DNA from: Verrucomicrobiota bacterium
GTDB lineage: Bacteria > Verrucomicrobiota > Verrucomicrobiia > Limisphaerales > Fontisphaeraceae
Direction of reading: 5' to 3'
DNA length: 37,982 bases
Assembly (NCBI GenBank): GCA_037139415.1
Contig: JBAXGN010000062.1
Coordinates: 1 to 37,982 of the forward strand
Shown here in pieces: positions 16,159 to 25,632 of the stretch. The number at the start of each line of letters is the position of its first letter. Position 1 is the first letter of the stretch. The notes under the pieces are model-generated. The model searched no databases and was not told the origin of the DNA. It was given only the letters and a program-made list of their open reading frames with translations. A program made the translations under genes and the position numbers.

Positions 16159-18936
16159 TCAAGGTTTCGGCGTGAGCAGCAGCGCGCGCAGGTTCATCAC
16201 CGCGCCGGTCACTTTGACGGGCTTCAAGGTGACCACGGCTTCGCCCGTTTGCTCCAGCCGCACAGAGCCGAGTTTGACGGCCTCGAATTTCTCCCAACCG
16301 CCGGTGTTGAGCACGGTGCCGGTCAGCGTCTGGTTCCCGATCTTCACCTCGAAGGTGTTGCCCGGCGCCATGCCGGCCAGCAGGATCACCACTTCATAAT
16401 CGCCCGCCTTGGGGACTTTCAGGGACCATTCGAGCGAGGCGCTGGCATTGTTCCAACTGCCCATGAAATTCTTGCGCGCATCGTAACGCGGGCGGGTGCC
16501 CACACCGTTGATTTTGGCGTCGCGCGGGCTGAGGAGCAATTCGTTGGCGGCCAGCACCTCGATGATCTCCGCTTTCTGGTTGCGCCAGATGCCCAGCTTG
16601 ACGGGTTGTCCGGCGGGGGCGGCGCGGAATAGTTTGAGGAAATCATCGAGCGAGTTGGCTTCCTTGCCATTGCACTTCAGGAGGATGTCGCCGGCCTGCA
16701 AACCGGCTTTGGCGGCGGCGCTCGACTTGGGCGCTTCCACCACCGTCACGCCAATCTCACCGGGCAACCCGGCGGCGGAAATCTCGCCGAGGCCAATGAC
16801 ATTTTTCACGGTGGCTCCCAGCCATTGCGCGGTCCGGGCGTCCCGCTGCGATTTGGGCTCCGTCGCCAGAGTCTTGTTGGGATCGGGCAACTCCGGTGTG
16901 CGCGCCAGGGCTTTCAGGGCCGGCTTCTGCACGCCGAATTGATCCATGGGGAAATTCTGGAAGCCCAGCTTGAGGGCGGGGGAATCATCCCGGACGCGGT
17001 AATCGCCCTTGGCGGCATCCACGAACCGGGCGTCGGCCTCGATGGAATTGGCATCCAGCCCGCTTTGCCCTTGGAAGCCGGTGGCGGGCGCGGGCGTCGT
17101 CTGGCCCGGCTTGTGCAGCAGGTTGTAATTGCATTCCTTACCCCACGGTTTATTGACGCGGATCGGGCGGTAAGCGCCGAACATCAGGTTGCGGCGGAAG
17201 GTGTCCTGGCTGTTGCCGTACCATACGTGTGGGTGGAAGGAATTGTTGACCATGATGTTGTTTTCGCAAATCCGGTAGAAGCCCTCGCGCAGTTTGATGC
17301 CGCCGTTCAGGCAGAGATTGTTGCGGAGTTCATAATTGGAAGAGCCGTCATCCAGGTCAATATCCCAGCCGTGATCGCACCGCCAGCGGTTGTTTCGCAG
17401 GATGTTGGGTTTGACGACATCCAACACCGGCAGGTTTTTGTTTTCGCCCAGCGTCACGGTGCCGAGGTCCACGCCTTTTAGTCCCCAGTAACGGTCGCGC
17501 CCCCAGGAGTTGAAGGAACCATGATCGCCGGTTTCCTTGACGGTATCAAAGATGTCGCAGAACTCGATGACATGCCCGCCCCAGCAGCCGTCGCCGATGT
17601 TGATGCCCGCGCGCGGCACATCGTAAATGGAGCAATGCCGCACGGTGATGCTCTGGGCCATCTCGATCTGCACCGGGGCGGTCTGCTTCTCGACGCGTCC
17701 GCTGAGATAGATCAGGCAATCCTCGACCAGGCATTCGGCGGGGTAGTTGTGGGATTTCGGCCCCGGCGTTTTATCAATCGCGGAAAAGTCCTGCCGCTCG
17801 TTGTATTCAAACAGCGGATTGCGCACCGCTTGGGGATCGCCCACAAAGGCGACGCCATTCGCGCCGGCGTTGGCAATGTGGCAACCGCGAACTGTTACCC
17901 GCCGGTTATAATTGTTCACGAAGACGGCATTGCCACCCACCTGGTCCAGGAAGCAATCTTCCAGCGTGCAATCCTCCGTGCCATTGATAAAAACCGCGCC
18001 GCCGCGATACGTGGTCCAATCGCTGCGTAACAGTTGCTCCTTGTTATCCATGAAGGTGCGCGCCGCATGCCGGAACGTCAGGCCCCGGAGGGTTACGAAT
18101 TTGACCGGCTTATCCATGGTGCCAAGGAATTCCACCAGGTGCCGCAGGCGGACGGCTTCCACGGTGGCTTTGGCCAGATCAAGGCCCGGCGGTGGATAAA
18201 AATACAGCGTGCCGGTTTTGGCGTCGTGGAACCACTCGCCGGGGACGTCCAGTTCCTCGAAGATATTCTCCACCATGCGATGCTGGTTATGCATCCCCAT
18301 GCGGCGATTATTCTGCCAGCCGCCTTCATAGGTGACCTTGTTGTCCGGGCCTTTGCCGGTGATCACGTAATGAAAATCGCCCCATTCAGCGCGATGCATC
18401 GCGTGGATGTATCCCCCGCGCGGATCAGCCCAGCGCGCGGCGCGTTCCGGGCTGAAGGCATCGGCGGCAAAGCCGTTGAAATGGCGCACCTGCGGATCAA
18501 AGTTGGGATACCGCGCCATGTTTTGTCGCTCCCCGTTGACGAAGAGTTGGTCCGAGGTGAAGTCGCTGGGGACCTTGGCTTTCATGATCCCGTTGCGATA
18601 CGGCTCCCAGGTCAACGCCAGTTTCTGCCCGCCGCTGATCACCGGCGTTTCTCCCTCGGCGGCCATATAAATCACCGGGGCTGTGGCGGTGCCGGAGTCT
18701 TCCGCCGTAAATTTCAAAGTTGCCGGCAGATAATATATCCCGCTCCGCAGATAAACCGTGATGGGGCTGTCTCGTTTGATGGAACGGGCTGCCTGCTGTG
18801 CACGTGTCAGAGTGGCAAACGGTTGTTCTTTCGTGCCCGAATTGGCATCATTGCCCGTCGGGCTGACGTAGAATTGCGTCGCGCTCAGCGAAACTTGAAG
18901 GGCAAGCGAAATGCCTGCCAGCAGGAACATGCGCAT
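16159..18936 (-). CDS. Secreted parallel beta-helix protein with PDZ and beta-sandwich domains
   Basis: 925 residues. A signal peptide (about 1-19) is followed by QFYVSPTGNDANSGTKEQPF, the standard entry of right-handed parallel beta-helix polysaccharide enzymes. Repeating rungs with 'V.DC.I', 'NN.....V.GC.I.N' run to about residue 650. A PDZ domain with 'AGLQAGDILLKCNGKEANSL' spans about 715-795, and a beta-sandwich resembling carbohydrate-binding modules ends the protein (about 800-925). A glycosidase or lyase role on plant or algal polysaccharide is plausible, but no catalytic residues can be assigned. It follows nnr by 12 nt. Confidence 0.75.
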   Translation of the reverse strand: MRMFLLAGISLALQVSLSATQFYVSPTGNDANSGTKEQPFATLTRAQQAARSIKRDSPITVYLRSGIYYLPATLKFTAEDSGTATAPVIYMAAEGETPVISGGQKLALTWEPYRNGIMKAKVPSDFTSDQLFVNGERQNMARYPNFDPQVRHFNGFAADAFSPERAARWADPRGGYIHAMHRAEWGDFHYVITGKGPDNKVTYEGGWQNNRRMGMHNQHRMVENIFEELDVPGEWFHDAKTGTLYFYPPPGLDLAKATVEAVRLRHLVEFLGTMDKPVKFVTLRGLTFRHAARTFMDNKEQLLRSDWTTYRGGAVFINGTEDCTLEDCFLDQVGGNAVFVNNYNRRVTVRGCHIANAGANGVAFVGDPQAVRNPLFEYNERQDFSAIDKTPGPKSHNYPAECLVEDCLIYLSGRVEKQTAPVQIEMAQSITVRHCSIYDVPRAGINIGDGCWGGHVIEFCDIFDTVKETGDHGSFNSWGRDRYWGLKGVDLGTVTLGENKNLPVLDVVKPNILRNNRWRCDHGWDIDLDDGSSNYELRNNLCLNGGIKLREGFYRICENNIMVNNSFHPHVWYGNSQDTFRRNLMFGAYRPIRVNKPWGKECNYNLLHKPGQTTPAPATGFQGQSGLDANSIEADARFVDAAKGDYRVRDDSPALKLGFQNFPMDQFGVQKPALKALARTPELPDPNKTLATEPKSQRDARTAQWLGATVKNVIGLGEISAAGLPGEIGVTVVEAPKSSAAAKAGLQAGDILLKCNGKEANSLDDFLKLFRAAPAGQPVKLGIWRNQKAEIIEVLAANELLLSPRDAKINGVGTRPRYDARKNFMGSWNNASASLEWSLKVPKAGDYEVVILLAGMAPGNTFEVKIGNQTLTGTVLNTGGWEKFEAVKLGSVRLEQTGEAVVTLKPVKVTGAVMNLRALLLTPKP

Positions 18937-18948
18937 GATTAAACCCGA

Positions 18949-20391
18949 TCAGAGGTTGATGGCCGTATTTTCTCCGGTGTCCCCTAACTCGGCCGCCAGG
19001 TCGTCCAGGTTCCAGTTTGAACGCATGTGGCTGAGATTATCCGCCGCCTGTCCGTGCGCCCAGACTCCGTAACGAATCGTCAGCATGGGATTGGTTTGCA
19101 GGGCGGATTGAGCCAGCAGCCCGGCCAGGAATCCTGCCAGCAGATCCCCCGCGCCGCCTTGCGCCAGGTGTGGATTGCCGCTGGGGTTCACAAACACGGT
19201 TCCCTCGCTGCTGCCGATCAAGCTCAAATACCCTTTCAATACCACATGGCAACCACCGTGCAGGCGGGATAAGTTGTGAACTGCGGTGGGGCGATCTTTC
19301 TGAATCTCCGCCGCCGTGCGATGCAACATGCGCGCCGCCTCGCCGGGGTGCGGCGTTATCAAGCGTAATGCCTTTGGGCAAGTTGGGCCCTGTGGCAACC
19401 AGTCCAACGCGCTGGCATCCGCGACCACGGGCAAAGGAGATTCCCGCCAGATGCGTCCCATTTTCCGTTTAAAATCATCGGCCAGAGCGGTGCTGGCCAA
19501 GCCGGGACCAAACAAGATTGCGTCAAATCCTTGCTCCGTCCAGCGGTCGGTCTGCCAAGCGTGAACCATCGTGGACCGCAATTGGCTGGCGACCGGCCCC
19601 AAAATACCCTCCGGCACAATCAGCGTGATCAGGCCGGGTTGGGCGCGTTGCGCCCCCTGAGCTGCCAGCACGGCTGCGCCGTGATAACCCGGGCTGCCGG
19701 CGATGATGCACAAATGACCAAAACTCCCCTTGTGCCCGGCCACCGGACGACGCGGTGGAAAACCGCTAAAACTTTCCGGCAATGTCCAATGCAGGTCATT
19801 CGTGAAAGGGCAGGGGATCAGCCCAATATCCGGCACCACTTCCAAACGTCCGGTGAATTCCGCTGCGCCACTGGTTACCAAGCCCATCTTGGCTGCACCG
19901 AATGTAACGGTTACCGCCGCACGCACCGCCGCGCCGAGCGGTTCACCGGTGTCCGCATTCAACCCGCTGGGCACATCCACCGCCAGAATCGGGAAACCGG
20001 ATTCATTCAACAACTGCACCAACTTCAGCCAATCCCCTTCCAGCGGACGATTCAGCCCGATGCCGAACAGGCCGTCCACAACCCAAGCACGGTGATGCGG
20101 ATGGCTGAGCAGCCAGTGTTGGATCGGTTCCAAGGCGACCGCTGGGTCGGCGACTTCCAGCAGGGTGACCAGCCGTCCTGGCAGATGCTTTGCGGCGGCG
20201 CGTGCGTCATCGCCGTTATGCCCGCGCCCGGCAAGCACCAGAATGGCGTCCTTTGCGTGGCTGTGGTACAACAATCGTTTGGCGATCGCCTGGCCGGCTT
20301 GCTCAATTACGACCACCTGGGAACACCCACTCGCCCACGTCTGATCTTCCCAAGCGCGTACTTGCGCGATATTTAACACTGGTTGCGACAT
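18949..20391 (-). CDS. nnr: Bifunctional NAD(P)H-hydrate epimerase/dehydratase
   Basis: 480 residues, the fused form (YjeF). The N-terminal epimerase domain has LAGRGHNGDDARAAAKHL and VDVPSGLNADTGE; the C-terminal ADP- or ATP-dependent dehydratase domain has GHKGSFGHLCIIAGSPGYHG, LFGPGLA, ITPHPGEAARML and the nucleotide-site GGAGDLLAGFLAGLLA. Together they repair hydrated NADH and NADPH. 'GHNGDD' replaces the more common GxGNNGGDG with one Gly fewer, a small variation. Neighbours upstream and downstream are unrelated; this is ordinary housekeeping inside a minus-strand run. Confidence 0.95.
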   Translation of the reverse strand: MSQPVLNIAQVRAWEDQTWASGCSQVVVIEQAGQAIAKRLLYHSHAKDAILVLAGRGHNGDDARAAAKHLPGRLVTLLEVADPAVALEPIQHWLLSHPHHRAWVVDGLFGIGLNRPLEGDWLKLVQLLNESGFPILAVDVPSGLNADTGEPLGAAVRAAVTVTFGAAKMGLVTSGAAEFTGRLEVVPDIGLIPCPFTNDLHWTLPESFSGFPPRRPVAGHKGSFGHLCIIAGSPGYHGAAVLAAQGAQRAQPGLITLIVPEGILGPVASQLRSTMVHAWQTDRWTEQGFDAILFGPGLASTALADDFKRKMGRIWRESPLPVVADASALDWLPQGPTCPKALRLITPHPGEAARMLHRTAAEIQKDRPTAVHNLSRLHGGCHVVLKGYLSLIGSSEGTVFVNPSGNPHLAQGGAGDLLAGFLAGLLAQSALQTNPMLTIRYGVWAHGQAADNLSHMRSNWNLDDLAAELGDTGENTAINL

Positions 20392-20402
20392 AAAAGTATC
20401 CT

Positions 20403-20420
20403 CATGGTAATGTTACCATG
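20403..20420. promoter_or_regulatory. Palindrome upstream of nnr
   Basis: CATGGTAA-TG-TTACCATG, 8-bp arms with a 2-nt centre, located 12 nt before the nnr start and 30 nt after the previous stop. The short loop favours a protein-binding operator over a terminator. No regulator can be named. Confidence 0.35.
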
Positions 20421-20449
20421 CCCACACTCTACCAAAATCTCCGAGTCTG

Positions 20450-21808
20450 TCAAAGACTGGGTTTTTGCGGTTCGGTTTCCAGCATGGTCAACTGTTTCAG
20501 CCCCTTGCGTTTGGCCGGTTTGCTGAAGCCTTTCCAGGCCAGGCGGAACCGGTTGAAACAAGGCCCGATCACCTTTTCCGGCAGGCGTTCTACCAGCCAA
20601 TGAAGCCAGCGAGAACGGCAAACCAAAAAGATGGTAAAAATAACCAACTCGACTAACACCCGGCTGACCGGCAAAGGCACGGGCCGCAACCCGTGATCGG
20701 GCGCCTTTAGCCCCAATCGTTGTCGAATTCGGTTGCGAACGTAGGAGCCGCGTTTCTTGAAATCAATCATGTGCCCATGCATCTCGGCGGCTTTGAGGGG
20801 CTCGACCTCTTCCGCCACCAATTCACCGTGCTGGATCATCTCCGCCACAATGGCCTCCATGGCTGGAGTGCGGGTCAAGACCACCGAGTAGCCGCCACCT
20901 TGTTGTTCATATTGAGGCGACCAAGCGTCGCCGGCGGACAGGTCACAGAACTCGTTGGCAAAATCCATCCCTTGCAGGCTGTTCTGGGTGATGAAGAAGG
21001 GGATGAGGTAATTATAATAGAATTTGAGCGAGCGAATGACGCGACCGGATTGGGTGCGAATTTCTAGATAGCCCGGCCATTCCCCCGCCCGCCATTGCAA
21101 GGACACCACCGGGTCATTGGCGGGCACCCCCCAGGAACGCAGGAAGGAGTGGATGGCGGCTGGATAAAGCGCTGTGCCGGTGTACGGCCCCAAAACAAAC
21201 TGGATTAATTTCGCCTTGGGATGGCCGGCCAATTGCAGACGGCGTAAAGCGGCGGCCTGATCAGGCAAACAGGTGATGGCATAGCGCTTGCCATCCTCCA
21301 ACAGCGGCAGAATATCCAGAACGCTCACGGGGATATAAACCGATTGCGAGCAAGCGCGCAGAGCGTCCACCGTGCCGGCGAGAACCACCCGGGCCTGCTC
21401 GGGTGAGGGGAGGCCCTGGCGGACGACAATCGCGGCATCCACCTTGCCGCTGGCAAGCAGGTGGACCAGCACGCGCGTAATGACTCCGCCCGAGGAGGAA
21501 CCACGCCTTATTTCCGGATCGGCGGCATAGGCCACGCGCGCCTTGACCACCGGGCCAAGCAACCAATTCTCCGGGAGTTTGCCATAGTGCTGGCGGTAAA
21601 GATCGGCATAACCAACCCCTTTTCCCGGACAGGCTTCCCAAGCCAGTTCGGGCAAGGCCATGGTGGAATCAAACACTGGAACCGGACCATGGGGCGTGTA
21701 TTCCATGCGCGTCTTGGACGCTGAGAATGCACAGCAGGCGCCGCAGCCGGTACAAATACCCGGCTGCACAACTTCATCAAATAACCGCTGGGCGACACTG
21801 GTTGGCAT
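20450..21808 (-). CDS. FrhB-family flavin/iron-sulfur protein (F420 hydrogenase beta-like)
   Basis: 452 residues. The N-terminal CTGCGACC (C19, C22, C25, C26) provides an iron-sulfur ligand set; 'RRGSSSGGVITRVLVHLL' and 'ITCLPDQAAALRRLQ' are the conserved FrhB N and C domain signatures (the latter usually CxPCQ, here CLPDQ). 'FCDLSAGDAWSP' is also typical (CxDxxxEfADIsvGDaW). The usual EFADI-type pattern is kept. A hydrophobic stretch near the C-terminus (VELVIFTIFLVCR) is extra. In bacteria lacking F420 such proteins occur in polysaccharide or redox loci, acting as flavin-dependent oxidoreductases; the substrate is unknown. Confidence 0.8.
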   Translation of the reverse strand: MPTSVAQRLFDEVVQPGICTGCGACCAFSASKTRMEYTPHGPVPVFDSTMALPELAWEACPGKGVGYADLYRQHYGKLPENWLLGPVVKARVAYAADPEIRRGSSSGGVITRVLVHLLASGKVDAAIVVRQGLPSPEQARVVLAGTVDALRACSQSVYIPVSVLDILPLLEDGKRYAITCLPDQAAALRRLQLAGHPKAKLIQFVLGPYTGTALYPAAIHSFLRSWGVPANDPVVSLQWRAGEWPGYLEIRTQSGRVIRSLKFYYNYLIPFFITQNSLQGMDFANEFCDLSAGDAWSPQYEQQGGGYSVVLTRTPAMEAIVAEMIQHGELVAEEVEPLKAAEMHGHMIDFKKRGSYVRNRIRQRLGLKAPDHGLRPVPLPVSRVLVELVIFTIFLVCRSRWLHWLVERLPEKVIGPCFNRFRLAWKGFSKPAKRKGLKQLTMLETEPQKPSL

Positions 21809-21881
21809 GTGCGAAGCGAATAGACCTTGCCAGGATTAATGAAGCAAGTTCAAAGAATAGTAGTATTTGCAAACCCAATCA

Positions 21882-23813
21882 CTATGGGGTGTCGTCACTT
21901 GGCTGTGAATGCACCGCTTTCAAGTTGAAGGCGTTTACCGGTTCGCTGAAGCCCTTGAGGGTCAGCGGGGGGATGGTCTCGACGGTAATGATCGAGCCAA
22001 GTTTTTCCGTGGTTTTTTGATCCACCATGATTTCCATGCGGCCTGCCACTGAACAAAGCCGGGATGCCAGGTTCACGCGTGCGCCAATCACGGTGTAAAT
22101 CATGCGGTCGGTGGAACCCATGCATCCCACCACCATGTCACCGGTGGCAATGCCGATGCCGATATCCACCGCGTAACGGCTGGTTTGGTTCAGTTTCACC
22201 CGTTCCTGGATCATTCGCACGGCACACCGCGCCGCCTGATAAGCGTCTTCACCCGTACGATGCGGCGCACCAAAGAGCGCCATGACCAAGTCGCCCACAA
22301 ACTTATCCACCACCCCGCCGTGTTCATAGACCACCTGGGTCATGATCGTCATATGCTCATTGAGTAACTGCACGATTTCCCCGGCTGGCATGTCATGCGT
22401 CAGTTCCGTAAAGCTGCGAATGTCGCAGAACAGCACTGTGACCTCGCGCAACTCGCCGCCGAGTGAAAGTTTTCCAGAGGTCAATTCCGCCACCACGTTT
22501 TTATCCGCCACCACATTCAGCACGCTGCGATACCGTTCTTTTTCCGCCAGCCCCTCCGCCATTTCATTGAAGGACATGACCAGCCGCCCCAATTCGTCAT
22601 GGCTCCGCACCGGCACCTTCACATTGAAATTGCCTTTTTCAATCTCCACCGTGGCAGACGCCAGTTCCGAGATGGGCACCGCGAGACTGCGCGCGACAAA
22701 CAGGCTGACGAACAGCGCCAACGACAGGGCAAACATGCCCGTTCCGGCAATCATGTAACGTAATTCGCGCCGCTCTTGCACCGCCGGGGCCAGTGAATAC
22801 AGGCACACCTGATAGGCGGGCAGCAACGTGGATTCCGGGTTTAACCGATCAAAAACGACATGATATTCATCGTGGTGATATTTAAACAAAAAGGATTGGT
22901 GTTCATCGGCAGATTTGCCAGCTCGTTTCTCGATTTCCACCCCCAATTTCGCTCGCATATCCTGATCCAGCAACGAAGAATAAATCTGACCATCCAGCCA
23001 GATACCACTGAACAACTCTGCCCCATCGCTCAGCCGGCTCAAAAGATTCAAGTCGCGTTCCAATTGATCCGAAAAAGCAAACCCCATCACCAGCACGCCC
23101 ACCGGGCGGTTGGACTTATCCTTGAGGGGGGTAAAAATCACTTCCCGCACCCGGGCATTGCTTCGCTCCGGCTCTGGCGGAGCCAGAAAACCGACCTGTT
23201 GCCGATCCTGGCGCAGGATGGTTGTGGCCACGCTGGTGATCCTGGGCAGTGCGCGTCGTTGCAGGTTCGCCGAGAGCAATCCCGGCTTGTTTTCCATGCC
23301 GCGCACAATCTGCATGTGACTATCGAGAAAAAAGAAGAACGGGTCACTGTCATTGCGGGCGAGTGGTGCGGATACCAGGTTGGTGGTCATGCCGAAGCGC
23401 CGCATTGCATTCTTCATCGGTTTCTTTGCATCCGGTGGCGGTGCGGCTGCTTTCCAATCTTTCAACCGCGACATGGCGTCTCCCAATTGAAGCTGGGCCA
23501 ACCGGTTCATCAAGTCAGCCGGTTGTTCCCCGCGATCCGCCCGATCCATCCGGACGGTGCCTTTGAGAGCATCCAAAAAGACATCATTGGTGGCAACCAG
23601 TTTTACCAGATTTTGCGAGGCTTCCCGCGCCAGCCGCAACGGCTCGTCGTGTTTTTGCACCAGGAACTCAATGCGCGAATTAAACTGATCCCGGAAAATG
23701 TCCTCGTACAGCATTTGCACGCGCCACTCCGTCACCAACAAGGTAATACCCACCACCCCAATTACCAGGAACGACATGGTCAACAGCAACTTGGCGCGAA
23801 ACGTCAGATTCAT
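21882..23813 (-). CDS. Membrane-bound class III adenylate/guanylate cyclase with HAMP domain
   Basis: 643 residues. TM1 (about 8-27), a large extracytoplasmic sensor domain (about 30-355), TM2 (about 360-380), a HAMP linker (ARSLAVPISELASATVEIE, then HDELGRLVMSFNEM), then the cyclase domain. Catalytic residues align: metal Asp464 (FCDIRSFT) and Asp508 with substrate Lys504 (VDKFVGD), and Arg585 (VNLASR). It would make cAMP or cGMP in response to an outside signal. It starts 4 nt after the CotH-kinase gene, so both are translated from one mRNA. Confidence 0.92.
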   Translation of the reverse strand: MNLTFRAKLLLTMSFLVIGVVGITLLVTEWRVQMLYEDIFRDQFNSRIEFLVQKHDEPLRLAREASQNLVKLVATNDVFLDALKGTVRMDRADRGEQPADLMNRLAQLQLGDAMSRLKDWKAAAPPPDAKKPMKNAMRRFGMTTNLVSAPLARNDSDPFFFFLDSHMQIVRGMENKPGLLSANLQRRALPRITSVATTILRQDRQQVGFLAPPEPERSNARVREVIFTPLKDKSNRPVGVLVMGFAFSDQLERDLNLLSRLSDGAELFSGIWLDGQIYSSLLDQDMRAKLGVEIEKRAGKSADEHQSFLFKYHHDEYHVVFDRLNPESTLLPAYQVCLYSLAPAVQERRELRYMIAGTGMFALSLALFVSLFVARSLAVPISELASATVEIEKGNFNVKVPVRSHDELGRLVMSFNEMAEGLAEKERYRSVLNVVADKNVVAELTSGKLSLGGELREVTVLFCDIRSFTELTHDMPAGEIVQLLNEHMTIMTQVVYEHGGVVDKFVGDLVMALFGAPHRTGEDAYQAARCAVRMIQERVKLNQTSRYAVDIGIGIATGDMVVGCMGSTDRMIYTVIGARVNLASRLCSVAGRMEIMVDQKTTEKLGSIITVETIPPLTLKGFSEPVNAFNLKAVHSQPSDDTP

Positions 23814-23817
23814 GTCG

Positions 23818-25488
23818 CTACTTCAATTTGACGAGGCGCAACGAATCGAGATCAAACCATGACTGGCCTTTGCTCGCCCGGAGTTCGCAGACCAAAACGA
23901 CTTCCGTAAAACTGCCCCCGGCGTCAAACTCGAATCCGAGTTTCTGCCACGTCGCGCTGCCTTCCAGGCCGTTCATGTTTACCCGTTTGCCGCCTGAGAT
24001 GCGCAGGCCGGCCCCCCGTCCGGCATCATCCTTCAACGCGGTTATATTGGCTCCTTTGACCATCCCTTCAAAACGATAACGCCCGCCCTCCAATTGAATT
24101 TTGGCCCGCCATGAGGCGCTGGATTCGGCGTTGGCTTGGACACTTAAGGCCGTCTTGCCATCCACGTTTTTTAGCAGTTCCAACTTGGCCGAACCACCTT
24201 CCTGCGCTTCCCAGTTTATGCGGTCCAATTTGGCCGCTCCTTGAATGAATTTGAGCCCGGTTGGCACCGGCTGGTTCAACTGGCGGGCAAGGGAATTGGC
24301 GCGACTGACAATCCGGTCGCGCACGTTATTGATATGGTTTGCATACTCCTTGGCCGCGTTGGGATTGGAGATGGCCAACTCGGCTTTCACCCTGCCACCG
24401 ATTTCCGCCACCAGGTTGGTCAACACCTCCAGCCGATACACATTCGTGAACAAAGGCAGGTAGGTCTCGTCATAGAGCGCTTTGCCTTCAGGAGTATTAT
24501 AGACCGCCTTGGCAACCAGTGCATTGATACCAGCATTATAGGGCGCATTGGCTTCGCCAAACATCTGATCCATGCCATGTGGTATAAAAACGGCCTTGCC
24601 CGAACCAGGCTCGAAGTAGATCCGGTAGTTATTGCGATTCATCATGTAACAGTCCCAGTCCCACACCATATTCTCTAGCGCCATATAACGAACAAAACGA
24701 GGCACGTCGAGCACCTGTTGCAATCGTTGCCAGCGTTTGATCGCGTCAGGCTCCTGAGCCGCTTGCGCTAAGGCTTTGACATCCGAAAGATCATCGGGGC
24801 CGGACCCGCACATGCGTTCCAACTTATCGGTTATCTCGCGGCAGAAGCCGCCATCGTACAGGTTGCCATCCTTTTGTTTATAAAACAGTCCCACAAAATC
24901 CTTGTTGAATCCTTCCTTGAGGACGTACACCCCCAGCTTGCGATCATTCAACTGTACCGTCGCATGCGTTACTCTGGCCGCCGGGATATTCACCGTGCGA
25001 AACATTTCTCCGCAGATGTATTCCGTCATCAGGGCCGGGTCTTGCACCGAGTTGTTCAGGTGGATTTTTCGCAAGCCAAAGAAACGCTGGTCGGGAACAA
25101 ACTTGTCGAAGTTCAACGTCAAGGCCGGCTTGTCATCCACGTTGCGAAAACTGCCAGCCGAGCCTTTCAGGTGAACCGCGACATTTTTAAAGACCTGCCC
25201 ATCCACCGTTACGGTGGCGGTAGTGTCATGCCGGGCCTCCTTGCGCAAGTTATCCAGTGCGGCCTGGGATAGTTCGATGCGAAAATGCCGCACCATCTGG
25301 TTGGTGAAAAGTTCGGCTCCGGGAACCGGCTTACTAGGATGCGCCTTCGCGGAATTTGTCGAGCCTGTAAGGGGACCAGCTTCCCTATCCTTATCTTTCT
25401 TTTTGGCTGAGAGCGTTAAACTCCCGCCAACCAGCAAGGTTAGCGCTACCAGCAACCAGCGATATAAAAATATGTGCATTTGTAACAA
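23818..25488 (-). CDS. Secreted CotH-kinase family protein
   Basis: 556 residues, N-terminal signal (hydrophobic about 10-27), CotH kinase domain about 60-390. Motifs include 'VAVHLKGSAGSF', 'LRKIHLNNSVQDPALMTEYI', 'LGVYVLKEGFNKDFV' (ATP-site Lys region) and 'WDWDCYMMNRNNYRIYF...FIPHGMDQMFG', the metal-binding D..N region of these atypical protein kinases. A C-terminal beta-sandwich (about 415-556) resembles carbohydrate-binding folds. CotH proteins phosphorylate spore-coat proteins in Bacillus; the role in Gram-negative bacteria is unclear. Directly precedes the cyclase gene. Confidence 0.9.
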   Translation of the reverse strand: MLQMHIFLYRWLLVALTLLVGGSLTLSAKKKDKDREAGPLTGSTNSAKAHPSKPVPGAELFTNQMVRHFRIELSQAALDNLRKEARHDTTATVTVDGQVFKNVAVHLKGSAGSFRNVDDKPALTLNFDKFVPDQRFFGLRKIHLNNSVQDPALMTEYICGEMFRTVNIPAARVTHATVQLNDRKLGVYVLKEGFNKDFVGLFYKQKDGNLYDGGFCREITDKLERMCGSGPDDLSDVKALAQAAQEPDAIKRWQRLQQVLDVPRFVRYMALENMVWDWDCYMMNRNNYRIYFEPGSGKAVFIPHGMDQMFGEANAPYNAGINALVAKAVYNTPEGKALYDETYLPLFTNVYRLEVLTNLVAEIGGRVKAELAISNPNAAKEYANHINNVRDRIVSRANSLARQLNQPVPTGLKFIQGAAKLDRINWEAQEGGSAKLELLKNVDGKTALSVQANAESSASWRAKIQLEGGRYRFEGMVKGANITALKDDAGRGAGLRISGGKRVNMNGLEGSATWQKLGFEFDAGGSFTEVVLVCELRASKGQSWFDLDSLRLVKLK

Positions 25489-25632
25489 TCCAGCCAGCCA
25501 AGCCGGACCTGCCGCACAGCGTGACCAGCGAAGCCACGCGCCGAAGACCCTGCCTTTTGTCCACTATCCCTGACTCATTGGGTTCATCCGTCTCGTCCCT
25601 CGGTGGCTACAAAATCTGGTGAGCCGTGCGGC

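Noticed and set aside
18034-18942. 302-residue plus-strand frame
   Set aside because: Antisense to the start of the beta-helix gene, which has a signal peptide and clear motifs.
19531-20376. 281-residue plus-strand frame
   Set aside because: Antisense to nnr, whose two catalytic domains are intact.
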